Counted from the stretch's first letter, positions 23,523-38,390 are shown. The stretch: DNA of 64,000 nucleotides from Rhizomys pruinosus (GCA_009823505.1 VZQC01006264.1:389968-453967); one strand, 5' to 3'. A program made the numbers and translations. The notes: generated from the letters alone by a model not told the origin.

Positions 23523-26500
23523 GTACTTGTTGCTTTGCCACTAGACAGCAGCATGACAGGCCTGCTGCATGATATATACATATACACATATATACACACA
23601 CGGACACACACCACAGCCCACACTCACAGCATGTGACAATGCACACCGTGCTGGTGAGGACAGTAAAGATGTAGCTTTTGTCATTTCCACAGGAGGATGA
23701 CTCAGAACCAAAATAACAGAAACAGCCCAGTGCTGGGCCACATGGGTTCACAGCTCAGAACACTGGGAAAGGAATGGGATCAGTCACATTTTACACTGTT
23801 CGCTGTCCCTCACGGAGGGTGCACTGAAGGCAAGAGGAGAATGGTCAGGGCCCACTAGCTCTGCCCACAGCACCTGAACCCTCCAGGAATCAACTGCATG
23901 CTTGGGCCACCATCTCCCACACTGGCAGCTCCTTTGCACAAAGTTCACCTGGAATAGAAGTCATGGGTCAGTAGGACAATGGGAACTGATATTGGTAAAA
24001 TCTGGGTCAGAACATCTGAGAAGAGACTGTGGCTTTATGGTTCAGGGCCAAATCCAGCAACCAACAACCATGGGGAATTTTCTCGTTCACCACAGTAAGT
24101 ATTCTGGTTTTGTTTTCTAACAGGTCCCTGTTGAGTGTTGACTGTATTAACTGAACATTACAGGACTAGGAAGGCTCATAAACATTGAGCAGTATTATCT
24201 AAAGCAATTTAAAAATAAAGTCAAAGAAGAAAAGAACTCATCACTGAGCAGAAACAGAAATCAACACCCCACCAGCTTATAGTAAGGTCTCTCTCACATG
24301 CTTTCATGTAGGTCAGAAGTGGTCAATGCTGTCTGGTCTTGAAGGGGCACCCATTCACTGGATGGGCTTCCATCCATTGGCTCCAGCATTCACCTGGCAA
24401 TATGCCACAGCACCATCCATATGGCCCAACAGTATGGAGTTCAGGTGTGGGGGTCTCCATATTTGCTAGTACTTGGACAGGCAGGAGTATCAGGCTTGCC
24501 CTGAGACTCACCAGCTCTGCTCAGTTTGACAGGTCAGGGAGAACACGCTGGCTCTGGCATCACTATCATCACCTTGAAACTGTCCTACAAATTGAGGGTT
24601 TCAAATTCTACATGATTTGTTTAGTGCTACAAATTCCAGAAGACACTGGGTTCAACTTCTATACTCTTACCCTAATAGTACTCACGAGCCCTAGTTCAGG
24701 ACCTGAGTGAAAGGGCCACAGAGTTGCATGCAAGAAGGATGTGTGACCAGACTACAGCTCTCTTCCCTTTGCCTACATTCTGAAATGGGTTCCTGACCAT
24801 TGCAGAAGCTAGAATTCTGAGACCAGCACCCAGGTTGCTCAGCTGCCTCTCCTCTTTCCTTGCTCTAACAATGGTCTCAGCAACAGATCACTTATCCTTC
24901 TACCAGAGGGTGTTTTGTTTTGGGTCAGAGTCTCACTATGTAGCCCAGACTGGCCTGTAACTCAAGGTCCTCTTGCCTCAGCTAAATCTAGCTATAGGTC
25001 TGGTGTTAACAAATGATTTCTAACTTAATATATTAGTGAATGTCCCCAAGATCCTTTAAACAGCAAAACCGATTAATAACCCACCCAAGGACTTCACAGC
25101 CGGCTTAGGGCTCAAACAATTCTGTAGTAGGGTTAGCTAAGGACGCTGGTATCACAGTGCCTCCTGGAACCTGGATGAGTATCCTCAATCACTGTGAGAT
25201 TTGTCCTCACGTTGCTGACTTTTCTTGTAACTTTGTCAACCCGATCTGCTCCCTAAAGAACTGAGAGAAGGGGTTGGCTTCTGAAACGTGGCAATTTGTC
25301 TAGGCCACTGAGACACCCCATGAGCCTTCTCATTCTTCATCTCTACTGGAAATGCAGATGGTCACCAACAAACAGGAAGGTTCTGCTGCAACCTGGTTCA
25401 CTCAAGTCTCATGCAGCTAATCCAGCTAATTGTGGAAGGGTAGAGTGGTGCCAAATTCTTGGTACCCACATTTCCTCAACTCCTTCTGCCATGGTATCCC
25501 TAACCAAGACTGCAACACTGACTAAAGAGATGTTCACAAGGATTCTGTGGCCTGGTGCTGGCTTCCCAGGCTGGGTGACTGTCAATACAACTTCCCTGGA
25601 AGCCAACCCTTCTGATTCAGGGGCCCCCATGGGTCCAGCTACCTGGTCCAGGAACCCAACATTCCATCTCTGCCTGAGGCACTGATGACGATGAGTGGAA
25701 GCCAAGGCAAGTGGGAGTGGATGGAGCTCAGGCAAACACAGGGAAGAGGCTCTGGTTGATGGATATACTCACTTAAGCACTTTACAAGTAGCCACATGAC
25801 ACCTACAACTGGACTCACAGACCTTCTAACTATGACTAAGTGGCAGGTGCTACCACCATTTGTGGTTCTTAAAAGTCCAAAGAAGAAGAAGAAGAAAAAA
25901 AAAAGGTTGGCTTGAAGGAATGTGGATGACGACCCAGGAATGAGGAAAGGAGGCTGTGGCCCCGCCAATGCAGCTTTTGACCTGAAAAGGTGCAGAACAG
26001 AGACAAATGATTTCCCACACACCAGTGAGGGACACACTTCCAGGAAACCCAGGCTAGAGAGAATGTGCTTCCACTCTCACAAGGGGCATACCTGCACTCT
26101 CCATGGCAGATCTAACACAGGAAAACTCATGGGGTTGAGTGAGATGGTGCAGAGACCCTATGCAAGCTTCCCAACTCAAACACTATATAAACGATTGATG
26201 CTGGTGGTGCCTGGAGGATGTGGCCCAGCTCCCTCCTCAGCAGGTGAAATGAGAATCCTGCCTGCAGCCTTGAGGATGAGATCAGAACCATGGACTAGAC
26301 CCTATCACAGGGCACCAAGGGCAACATGGAGCTGTGGCTCCAGGTGCCTGCCTCTGACTCCTGTAAACACAAGGAGACAGTTGAACCTCACTGGACCCAC
26401 TTAGCTGAAAACCCAAGGCAGCTCTACCATCCAGTTAATGCGGCCAGGCTGCAGCATGTCCACAACACAGACACTGAACATAACCCATACATGCTATTAA

Positions 26501-26737
26501 AAAAGGATAAAACAGAAAAGGAGAAGACCGTAGCTACACTGCTTTAAATATCGCATGCTACGCACTTCATGTATCAAGGATTGACGGATGGGTGGGCACA
26601 GAGGAGGTGGGAGGGGCCCTGACAAGCCATGGCAAGTCAGGTTGACAGATGCCTCCCCATCAGTGACTACAGTTCATGATTCTAAGGTTGCAGTGGCCGG
26701 GTGCTGACTCATCCTCTAATCACAGCCTCTCCTGAAT

Positions 26738-30716
<3,979 letters not shown>

Positions 30717-30774
30717 TTAATCTACAAGAGAAGATAAAGGGAAATATGAATATGGATAAAAATTCAAAACCTGG

Positions 30775-30958
30775 GACAATGAGATGGCTCAGTGGTTAGG
30801 GTGCTTGCTTCCATTCCTGGTGATCTGAATTCAATTCCCAGAATTCACATGGTAGGTGGTAGGAGAGAACTGACAACTGACAGCTGCAAGTTGTCTTCTG
30901 ACCTCCACATGTGTACCACGGCATGTGTGTCCCCTAACCCACCCCACCCATAAAAAAA
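30775..30958 (+). repeat. B3 SINE, sense
   Basis: B3-like body: gagatggctcagtggttag, then ggtggtaggagagaactgac, then cttctgacctccacatg. Ends in a short A-run and a G-run. Confidence 0.75.
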
Positions 30959-31123
30959 TGGGGGGGGGGATCAAAGTCCAACCAGGAGGGGAGGGCAGGG
31001 GTGGCCTTCTACTCTGCATAGGAAGTGCTGCAATACCACTAATTATCCAAGGTAGGGAAAACTGAAAATGTATCAAGCATTGTGATCCCTAGGGCAATAT
31101 CTATCTACAAAATACAAAGAGGA

Positions 31124-31378
31124 GGAGCTGGGATTGCTCAGTGGCAAATGACTTGCCTAGCATGCAAATCAGGCACCAATAAATCCCTAGCATATACCCC
31201 TCCCCACCTGCACACAAAGCAAAGAGAAATATCTAAAAACTTGAAAGAAAAAAAAAAGGTGGAAAACAATGCTAGGTGTGGTGACACATGCTTGTAATGC
31301 CTACCACTTCTGGAGACTGAGGCAAGAAAATCTAGAGTTGAAGGCCAGCCTTATCTGCCTCTCTCAAAAAAAGTAAGA
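31124..31378 (+). repeat. ID-like element followed by old B1-like element
   Basis: A degenerate tRNA-like SINE at 31124-31200 and an old B1-related monomer at 31266-31378, separated by an A-rich tract. The order resembles a B4-type ID-B1 pair. Confidence 0.5.
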
Positions 31379-31380
31379 CC

Positions 31381-31568
31381 TTCTGGAGAGATGGCTCAAT
31401 GGTTAAGAGTAATTGCTGCTCTTGCAAAAGACCTGGGTTCAGTTCCCAGCATCTACATGATGGCTAACAACTATCTGTTAACTCCAGTTCCAGTGGATCT
31501 GGAACCTCTTTTCTGATCTTTGCATTGCTACACTTACATACATGCATGAAAAACAACAACAACAAAAG
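31381..31568 (+). repeat. B2/B3-type SINE, sense
   Basis: Starts ctggagagatggctcaatgg and ends in an (AAC)n tail. Confidence 0.85.
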
Positions 31569-31571
31569 ACC

Positions 31572-31690
31572 CTGTCCTTTTTGGAGGGGTATTTTAAGAC
31601 AGGGTATCCCTGTAGCCCCAAGCTGGCCTGGAACTCATTATGTAGACCAGGCTGGCCTTGAACTGACAGAGAACCACCTGCCTCTGCTGT
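31572..31690 (-). repeat. 5'-truncated B1, antisense
   Basis: Reverse B1 that stops after the cacctgcctctgc block. Confidence 0.8.
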
Positions 31691-31782
31691 ATATGTGAAA
31701 GGGAAGACCAGAAAAGGGCACCAGAGCCCCCTAACAAAATGGAAGGAGACAATAAAATACAAAGATAAAAGGTATGATGATA

Positions 31783-31902
31783 CTCAGGAGGCAGAGGCAG
31801 GCAGATCTTTGTGAGTTCAAGGCCAGCCTGGTCTACAGAGTGAGTTCCAGGACAGCTGGGGCTACAGGGAGACCCTGTCTCAAAATGACAAAAAAAAAAA
31901 AA
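31783..31902 (+). repeat. 5'-truncated B1, sense
   Basis: Begins within B1 at the actcaggaggcagagg block. Flanked by near-identical ggtatgatgat / ggcatgatgat. Confidence 0.85.
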
Positions 31903-31939
31903 AAAGGCATGATGATAAAAACATTCAAAGAGCTTTTCA

Positions 31940-31987
31940 GAAGTCCCTGTCTCGAAGAGAAAAAAAAAAAAAAAAAAAAAGAAGTCG
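31940..31987 (+). repeat. Extreme 5'-truncated B1 (tail only)
   Basis: Only cctgtctcgaagag plus an A-run, between two copies of gaagtc. A B1 insertion reduced to its last 14 bases and tail. Confidence 0.7.
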
Positions 31988-31995
31988 CCATGGGA

Positions 31996-32128
31996 AGCCA
32001 GGCATGGTGGTCCAGCACTTGGGAGGCAGAGGCCAGATGGATTTCTGTGAGTTCAAGGCCAGCCTGGTTTACCAGTAGAGTTAGTTCAGGACAGCTGGCG
32101 CTTCAGGGAGACCTTGTCTCAAAAGAAG
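31996..32128 (+). repeat. B1 SINE, sense
   Basis: Diverged B1 with small internal indels, ending ccttgtctcaaaa. Confidence 0.85.
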
Positions 32129-32144
32129 CCCAGCTTTAAAAAAA

Positions 32145-32325
32145 TTTTTTTTAATTGCAGTTATTTACTTGGGAGAGGGGGAGCTGTGCCATTAACATGC
32201 AGGTAGAAGTCAGAGGACAACTTTCAGGTGTTGGTTCTTTCTACCATGTTGATTCCAGGGACTGAACTGAAGTCCTCAGGCTTGGTGGCAAGCACCTTTA
32301 CCTGTTGAGCTATCTCAGTAGCCAC
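32145..32325 (-). repeat. B3-type SINE, antisense
   Basis: Contains the caggcttggtggcaagcacc and ctgttgagctatctcag blocks typical of reverse B3. Confidence 0.7.
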
Positions 32326-32351
32326 CTGAATATCTTTCTTACATGAGTAAG

Positions 32352-32498
32352 AATTTGGTACATGCTTGTAATCTGAGTGCTTGAGAGGCAGAAGCAAGGA
32401 GATCACAAGTTCATGGCCAGTTTAGGAAACTTAGTGAGACCATATCTCAAAATAAAAAGTAAAGACAGGGCTGGGGATATGTAACTCAGTAGTTCATG
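32352..32498 (+). repeat. Old B1-like element and truncated ID-like start
   Basis: A diverged B1-like monomer at 32352-32462, then ggctggggatatgtaactca, the start of an ID/B2-type SINE. The latter is cut off exactly at the undetermined base. Confidence 0.5.
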
Positions 32499-32499
32499 N
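32499..32499. other. Undetermined base (possible scaffold join)
   Basis: The only n noticed in the window. A SINE is interrupted here, and the sequence changes from SINE-rich DNAJC5 intron to GC-rich DNA containing a PPP5C exon. Confidence 0.8.
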
Positions 32500-32970
32500 T
32501 CTTGTCCCTTTACCAGAGGAAACAACATCAGTGTCCTGGTCTCTCCCAAGGTGTCCAGAGGGGTTGAGCTGCGGACTGCCCCTCTGCCGTCCCTCCTGTG
32601 TGCCAAGGCCCCATGCCTGCCTCATTCCTTTCAGCAGCCCTGGTAGGGAGAATTCTTAAGAGCCCCAATTTATGGTCAGGAGACTAAGGTGTAAGAGTCT
32701 CAGTCTTGGGCTAGTCTTAGACTTTAGCCCCTCCCACCGGCCCCACTGGTACTGAGGGCCAAGATGTGCTCAGCTGGGTAGCTGTGGTCTGAGCCATGAG
32801 ACCTGGACTAGGGTCGGCTGTGCTTGCCTGGTAACTGGTTTTAACTGGGACAGAGCTGTTTGTGAGAGGGAGCACCTGTCCGGGCATAGGATGGCTTTGA
32901 TGTGCTTGGTATGGGGATGTGGAAACTGAGTCCCAGGTGAGTCTGGGGCTGCACTGCTGGTTCCAGGTGA

Positions 32971-33411
32971 CTGGCTGGTCTGACCAGGCCAGGCAGTGAC
33001 AGTGCCTTGGGCAGCTCCTCTGGACCAGGTGACTGGGTGGTCTGACCAGGCCAGGCAGTGACAGTGCCTTGGGCAGCTCCTCTGGGCCAGGTGGCTGGGT
33101 GGTCTGACGGGGCAGGCCAGGCAGTGACAGTACCTTGGGCAGCTCCTCTGGGCCAGGTGCCTGGGTGGTCTGACCAGGCCAGGCAGTGACAGTGCCTTGG
33201 GCCACTCCTCTGGGCCAGATGACTGGGTGGTCTGACAGGGCAGGCCAGGCAGTGACAGTGCCTTGGGTGGCTCTGGGCCAGGTGGCTGGGTGGTCTGACA
33301 GGGCAGGCCAGGCAGTGACAGTGCCTTGAGTGGCTCTGGGCCAGGTGGCTGGGTGGTCTGACGGGGCAGGCCAGGCAGTGACAGTGCCTTGGGTGGCTCT
33401 GGGCTAGGTGG
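32971..33411 (+). repeat. Minisatellite, seven units of 62-66 bp
   Basis: Units at 32971, 33033, 33095, 33161, 33223, 33286 and 33349, each starting ctgg(g/c)tggtctgac and containing ccaggcagtgacagt. The first four share a cagctcctc-type centre and the last three a ggtggctctg centre. This shows two phases of expansion. It lies in the presumed PPP5C intron, 48 bp upstream of the exon. Confidence 0.95.
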
Positions 33412-33459
33412 CTGGCTCTCCCCAGGCGTGACAGGTGTCCCCTCCCTCCTCATGGGCAG

Positions 33460-33607
33460 GTGGTGAAGGTGAAGCCTAACGACAAGGACGCCAAGATGAA
33501 GTACCAGGAGTGCAGCAGGATTGTGAAGCAGAAGGCCTTTGAGCGTGCCATTGCGGGTGATGAGCACAGGCGCTCCGTCGTGGACTCTCTGGACATCGAG
33601 AGCATGA
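33460..33607 (+). CDS. PPP5C: Single internal exon of protein phosphatase 5 catalytic subunit
   Basis: A 148-nt exon, phase 0 in and phase 1 out, with acceptor catgggcag and donor gtgagt intact. It encodes VVKVKPNDKDAKMKYQECSR onward to RSVVDSLDIESM, 49 residues. These match the segment of PPP5C just after its three TPR repeats, the linker toward the phosphatase domain. PPP5 is an Hsp90-associated Ser/Thr phosphatase kept inactive by its TPR domain. No TPR exons are visible upstream and the next exon (TIEDEYSG...) is not visible downstream in 30 kb. Introns on both sides argue against a processed pseudogene. The exon itself has no stop or frameshift. Whether it belongs to a working gene cannot be told; a misplaced contig or a partial duplication fits best. 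Confidence 0.88.
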
Positions 33608-33975
33608 GTGAGTGGCCCTGGCTGCCCTGCTGCGTCTGGTGGGGGCTGCTTCCTAGAAGGTGAAGTCAGGGTTTCAGAGGATGTTGTGAATGCCTGTGTC
33701 ACCACTGCTTCTGCTGACTGGCTTTCTTATCCTTCCCTCCATCCTTGTGATTAAGCCTAGGGCAGCTCAGGACTTCTCTGTTGTCATAGCCTAACAGGCG
33801 CCTCCTCCCCAGTCTGTTCCCATTCACACAGGGGCAGTTTCCCATAGTCCTAGACAGGTGCTGTCTGCATTTCCAGCACCATACGGCGTAGGTAATATGC
33901 CATCATTCACTGTCACCTCTGCCTTTGCCAGATGGAGTGTGGGCATCACCTGCCCCATCAGGACTTAGGAGTTAA
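33608..33975. other. Presumed PPP5C intron sequence
   Basis: GC-rich unique sequence following the donor site. No further exon recognised. The right-hand boundary of PPP5C-derived DNA cannot be seen. Confidence 0.5.
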
Positions 33976-33977
33976 CA

Positions 33978-34150
33978 CAGTTATTTTTTGTTTTTGTTTT
34001 TGTTTTTTGGAAACAGGGTCTCCCTTTAGTCCCAAGTCCCAGCTGGCCTGGAGCTCGCTATGTAGACCAGGCTGGCCTGAACTCACAGAGATCAGCCTGC
34101 CTCTGCCTCCTGAATGCTGGGATTAAAGGCATGCACCACCATGCGCGGCT
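33978..34150 (-). repeat. B1 SINE, antisense
   Basis: TTTTTG-type tail, then a near-full reverse B1 with an 8-bp internal duplication of agtcccaa-like sequence. Confidence 0.9.
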
Positions 34151-34885
34151 TAGAGAAACATTTATTAAGAACAAAGTTAAGACTAACCCTACCTGACTTT
34201 AGGACACAATGAAGTCTAGAGTGATCGAAATCATGTGACTACTGGTGGAAAAATAGAGATATTAAGGGCAAGAGCAGATTATTAAACCCCAAGTCCCAAT
34301 TATAAGGCAGGTCACAAAAATGGGAGAAAAGAGTCATATGCATCTGAAAATAATTCATAAGCAGAACACAAATAACTTACACAACTCAATAACTAAAATA
34401 AAAATGCACCTTATGGAAGGCAAAGCATTTACCTAGGTATGATCTTCACTCTAGCCAAATCCCTAGCTGTTGAAATGGGGAAACTAGTTACATTATTTCC
34501 AAAATGATATTCAGGTGGCCAGTGGTACTTAGAAAGATAGTCAACATCATTAATCATTTGAAATGCAATGAATAAACAAACAAATAAATAAATAACAAGA
34601 CAAATGATACTACACTTCACCAGAAAGGCACAGACAGTTATTCACTGTGAAACACTTGATAATTTTGAGAATTGTGCCTTTTAGGTGCTTTTGTCACAGA
34701 TTTCACTGAACATAGGTTGTCAGGCTCATGGGTCATAACTTTTTCTTATAAGTAAGAATAAACTCTAAGATAACAATAAAAGTATAGGAAAATACATAAG
34801 CCAGTAACAGCTAATTACTACTAATATCAAGTATTATATATTATAAATAATTATACGTGTTCCATAGTTGTGATAGGGAGTGTAG

Positions 34886-34887
<2 letters not shown>

Positions 34888-34924
<37 letters not shown>

Positions 34925-35070
34925 TTTGTCTTTTTGAGACAGGGTCTTTCTGTAGCCCCAGCTGTCCTGGAACTCACTTTGTAGACCAGGCTGGCCTTGA
35001 ACTCACAAAGATCCACCTGCCTCTGCCTCCTGAGTGCTAGGATTAAAGGCATATGCCACCACGCCCGGCT
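34888..35070 (-). repeat. B1 SINE, antisense, with (TTTA)n tail
   Basis: Ten or so TTTA repeats, then a near-consensus reverse B1. Flanked by gagtgtagt on both sides (34878 and 35071). Confidence 0.92.
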
Positions 35071-35239
35071 GAGTGTAGTAATTTTCTCTACACCACCACC
35101 ATCATCATAAATTTGAGGAATGTGCTGCACTGCGATGTTAGAATGGCCACAACTTCACATCGAAATAGACAATTTTCAATCCTATTATTTTATAGGACTA
35201 CTGTCCCTAATGGAAGCACTGATGATATTCAAAAGACCC

Positions 35240-35352
35240 AATACTTGGGAGGCAGAGACAGGTGGATCCCTGGGAGTTCAAGGTAAGCCTGGTCTACATA
35301 GTGAGCTCCAGCCCAGCTGGGGTTCTAGGGAGAAACTGTCTCAAAAAGACAA

Positions 35353-35387
<35 letters not shown>

Positions 35388-35391
35388 ATAG
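35240..35391 (+). repeat. B1 SINE, sense, with (AAAT)n tail
   Basis: 5'-truncated B1 starting at the cacttgggaggcagag-like block and ending in a TAAA/AAAT microsatellite (about 35350-35391). Confidence 0.88.
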
Positions 35392-35924
35392 TCATCGAAT
35401 TCAAGTACTGGTAAGGAGATTTCATATATTTTGCTGGAAATGTAAAAGCTGCAAGCATGTTAGAAAACAGTCACATGCACTTACCATATGGTCCAGCAAT
35501 TGCACTGCTAGACATAGTAATACAAGGAAGAAATTAAAAAAAAAAATATGCCAATACAAACACTTATACCCTACTGTTCACAGTTGCTTTATTCCTAACA
35601 CCCCAAACTTAGAAATAGATAAACAGATCAACAAAATATGCTGTATCTAAACAATGGAATACTACTTAGCAACAGAAGGAAATGAACTACTGATACAAGG
35701 CAGGTGAATTTTAAATAATTTTGCTGAATGAGACCTACATATTAAAAATGCAAACTAGCCTACTGTGACAGACCACAACTCTGTTTCCTAGAGCCTGTGT
35801 GATAGAAAGATGAGTGACAGCAAAGGAAATTCTGGAAAATGGCAGCTCTACTCTTAGGTACAGTGTTTATCCAGACGAGAAAATATCTCCACGCAAAAGC
35901 AAATATACAATATTTATAGAATTA

Positions 35925-36139
35925 TTGTTTTATTTTATTTTATTTATTTTTAAATTTTTTTAATGTGTATGAATGTACTGTCTGCATGCAGGTTTGTGCA
36001 CCCGTGTTGTGCAATGCCGCGGAGGTCAGATGAGGGTGTCGGATTCCCCTGGAACTGGGGTTAAAGATGGTTCTCAGCTGCCATGTGGGTGCTGGGGATT
36101 GAACCTGGGTCCTCTGCAAGAGCAGTCGGTGCCCTTAAC
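35925..36139 (-). repeat. B2 SINE, antisense, 5'-truncated
   Basis: Reverse B2 with a TTTTA-rich tail, ending at gtgcccttaac without the last ~35 bp of the 5' end. Confidence 0.88.
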
Positions 36140-36149
36140 GTAACAGCTC

Positions 36150-36270
36150 AAAACTGGAATCAGCACACTGATTATCCTGCTACTAGGGAACCTGAAGACA
36201 GGAGGATCACAAGTTTGAGGCCAACCTGGGAAATGAGTAAGACCTCAACATCTCAAAATAAAATTTAAAA
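36150..36270 (+). repeat. Old B1-like element
   Basis: Weakly B1-like: gaggatcacaagtttgaggc, caacctggg and an ending in catctcaaaataaaa. Confidence 0.45.
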
Positions 36271-36271
36271 A

Positions 36272-36402
36272 AGGGATTGGGGGTTTATAGTTCAATACTA
36301 GAGTACTTGCCTACTATGTTCAATTTCCACTACTACAAAACCAACCAACCAACCAACCAACCAACCAACCAACCAACCAACTAACCAACCAACCAACCAA
36401 TA
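36272..36402 (+). repeat. ID-like element with (CCAA)n microsatellite
   Basis: A degraded ID body (ttgggggtttatagttcaat, gagtacttgcctacta) followed by about 16 CCAA units at 36341-36402, probably grown from its tail. Confidence 0.7.
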
Positions 36403-36525
36403 TGGTTTGAAAAAACATAGTCTACTCTTACCTAACACTGTTCCACACTTAAAACAGGCAAAAGAAAAAGAGCTCTCAACTAGGAAAGGAGGAAGTAAAG
36501 TCCATGTTTACTGACATGATTTTTT

Positions 36526-36671
36526 TTTTGTATTTTTGAGACAGGTCTCCCTTTTAGTCCCAGCTGGCCTGGAGCTCTCTCTGTAGACCAGGCTGGCCTT
36601 GAACTCACAGAGATCTACCTGCCTCTGCCTCCTGAGTCCTGGGATTAAAGGCGTGCACCACCACGCCTGGC
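36526..36671 (-). repeat. B1 SINE, antisense
   Basis: TSD tactgacatgattttt at about 36510-36525 and 36672-36687. Confidence 0.93.
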
Positions 36672-36709
36672 TACTGACATGATTTTTATATATTTCTTTA
36701 TTCATTTTT

Positions 36710-36943
36710 TAAAATTTAATTTATTTATGTGTATGAATGTGTCTGCATGTAGGTCTGTGCATCTGTGTCGTGCAATGCCACGGAGGTCAGAAGAGGGCGT
36801 CGGATTCCCCTGGAACTGGAGTTCTCCTGGAATTGGAGTTACAGATGGTTCTCAGCTGCCATGTGGGTGCTGGGGATCGAACCCGGGTCCTCTGCAAGAA
36901 CAATCAGTGCTCTTAAACTGCTAGGCCATCTCTCCAGCCCCAT
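36710..36943 (-). repeat. B2 SINE, antisense, 17-bp-duplication subfamily
   Basis: Near-consensus reverse B2. The ctttattcatttttt direct repeat lies on both sides (about 36695 and 36944). Confidence 0.92.
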
Positions 36944-36951
36944 CTTTATTC

Positions 36952-37095
36952 ATTTTTTTGGGGGGGGTGTCTCCCTGTAGGCCCAGCTGTTCTGGAATTC
37001 GCTCTGTAGACCAGGCTGGCCTTGAACTCACAAAGATCCGCCTGCCTCTGCCTCCCAAGTGCTAGGATTAAAGGCGTGCACCACCACACCCAGCC
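36952..37095 (-). repeat. B1 SINE, antisense
   Basis: Reverse B1 whose tail carries a G-run. It begins in the second TSD copy of the preceding B2. Confidence 0.9.
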
Positions 37096-37189
37096 TTTCT
37101 CAGTCTATTTTAAATTTTTTAATGTAGTAAACTGTTTTGGGCAGAAGTTTGCTGTTTCAGTCAGAACTATGACACAGTCGTTGTTGTTG

Positions 37190-37407
37190 TTGTGTATTTG
37201 TTCTTATTTTTATGTGTATCAGTGTTTTATCTGTATGTATAGAAATATACCATGTGTGTGCAATGCCCACATAGGCCAGAAGAAGGCATTGGATCTTCTG
37301 GAACTGGAGTTCCTGACAGTTGTTAGGTGCTTTGTGGATGACTGAGAGCCCAGGTCCTCTGTAAGAGCAGTCAGTGCTCTTAACAGCTCAGCCACCTCTC
37401 CAGCCCT
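37190..37407 (-). repeat. B2/B3-type SINE, antisense
   Basis: Diverged reverse B2 ending ccacctctccagccct. Confidence 0.8.
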
Positions 37408-37424
37408 AACAATATGATTTAAAA

Positions 37425-37647
37425 AAAGTTTTTTTTTAAATTATTTTTATGTGTATAAGTGTTTTGCCTGCATGTTTGTCAGTGCACCTGTGTTGTGTGC
37501 AATGCCCGAGGAAGTCAGAAGAGGGCATCGGATCCCGTGGAACTGGAGTTATGAGTGGTGGTTAGCTACCATATGGTTGCTGGGAATCGAACCCGGGTCC
37601 TTTGCAATAGTCAGTGCTATTAACCTCTGAGCCATCTCTCTAGCTGA
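37425..37647 (-). repeat. B2 SINE, antisense
   Basis: Moderately diverged B2. The flanking caatatgattt and caatgtgattt are likely TSD copies. Confidence 0.85.
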
Positions 37648-37679
37648 CAATGTGATTTTTTTAAAAGCTTGAATTTGTA

Positions 37680-37895
37680 TTTGGTATTTATTTAGTATTG
37701 ATCTTATTTGGTACTGGGTACGGTACTGTACTGTATTGTATTATACTGGCTATACTCCCATTCATACAGGTGTAAAAGTAAGAGAACAATTTGCCAGAAT
37801 CGGTTCTCTCCTTTTACCATGTGGCTCCTGGGGCTCAAACTAAATTTGTCAGGTTTGGTGGCAAGTACTTTTACCCCATCTAAAAGGCCTCAACA
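37680..37895 (-). repeat. B3-type SINE, antisense
   Basis: Contains gtcaggtttggtggcaagta and the preceding ggggctcaaact block of reverse B3. Confidence 0.6.
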
Positions 37896-38003
37896 TGATT
37901 TTATACATAGAAAAAAATAAAAATTATATCCCCAAACTGTCATTATTGTTAGTGAATTCAGTAAAATTCCACGATACAAAATTTACATTAAAAAAATGAG
38001 TAG

Positions 38004-38244
38004 GGGGGCTGGAGAGATAGCCTAGCAGTTAAGAGCGCCGACCACTCTTGCAGAGGACCCGGGTTCGATCCCCAGCATCCACAAGGCGGCTGAGAACCGT
38101 CAGTAACTCCAATTCCAGGAGAACTCCAGTTCTAGGGGAATCCGACACCCTCTTCTGACCTCCGTGGCATTGCACGACATGGGTGCACAAAGCTACACAC
38201 AGACAGTACATTCATACATATACAGAAATAAATTAAAAAAAAAA
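38004..38244 (+). repeat. B2 SINE, sense, 17-bp-duplication subfamily
   Basis: Full-length copy. The flanking repeats aaaaatgagtagg and aaaaatgaatagg differ by one base. Confidence 0.92.
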
Positions 38245-38267
38245 ATGAATAGGAAAAAAATAAAAGG

Positions 38268-38390
38268 GCCTGGCATCATGGTGCATGTCTTTAAACCGAG
38301 GCAAGGCCAGCAGATCTCTGTGAGTTCCAGACCAGCCTGGTCTATACTTAGCAAGTTCCATAGTGAGACCCTACCTCAAAAAATGAAAAC
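38268..38390 (+). repeat. Diverged B1, sense
   Basis: B1 blocks catcatggtgcatg, gagttccagaccagcctgg and ccctacctcaaaaa. Confidence 0.75.

Larger units (their letters stand above)
22800..26737 (-). other. DNAJC5: Long 3' UTR of DNAJC5
   Basis: From the DNAJC5 stop codon to the AATAAA at 22824-22819 runs 3.9 kb with no splice-like break. DNAJC5 mRNAs are known to have 3' UTRs of this order. It is almost free of recent SINEs. The only SINE-like piece I see is an old B1-related fragment at about 24908-24995, plus a short CA/TA-rich run at 23575-23612 and a GAA run near 25877. The extent is inferred from the poly(A) signal, not from transcripts. Confidence 0.7.
34160..35760 (+). repeat. Old L1 3' region (ORF2 end and 3' UTR), interrupted by SINEs
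   Basis: AT-rich sequence with L1 ORF2-end landmarks in order: a tggtggaaaaatagagat-like block (about 34241), aacatcattaatcatt (34545), ccatatggtccagcaattgc (35485), acaatggaatactacttagc (35653) and a gaatgagacctacat-like block (35727). Many stops; not an intact LINE. B1 elements at 34888-35070 and 35240-35390 are inserted in it. Confidence 0.75.

Noticed and set aside
32770..33705. 311-codon minus-strand open frame with repeated PPKALSLPGL-type units
   Set aside because: It is the reverse translation of the 62-66 bp minisatellite plus the antisense of the PPP5C exon. Units of 63 bp keep the frame open by chance. There is no start context or splice logic.
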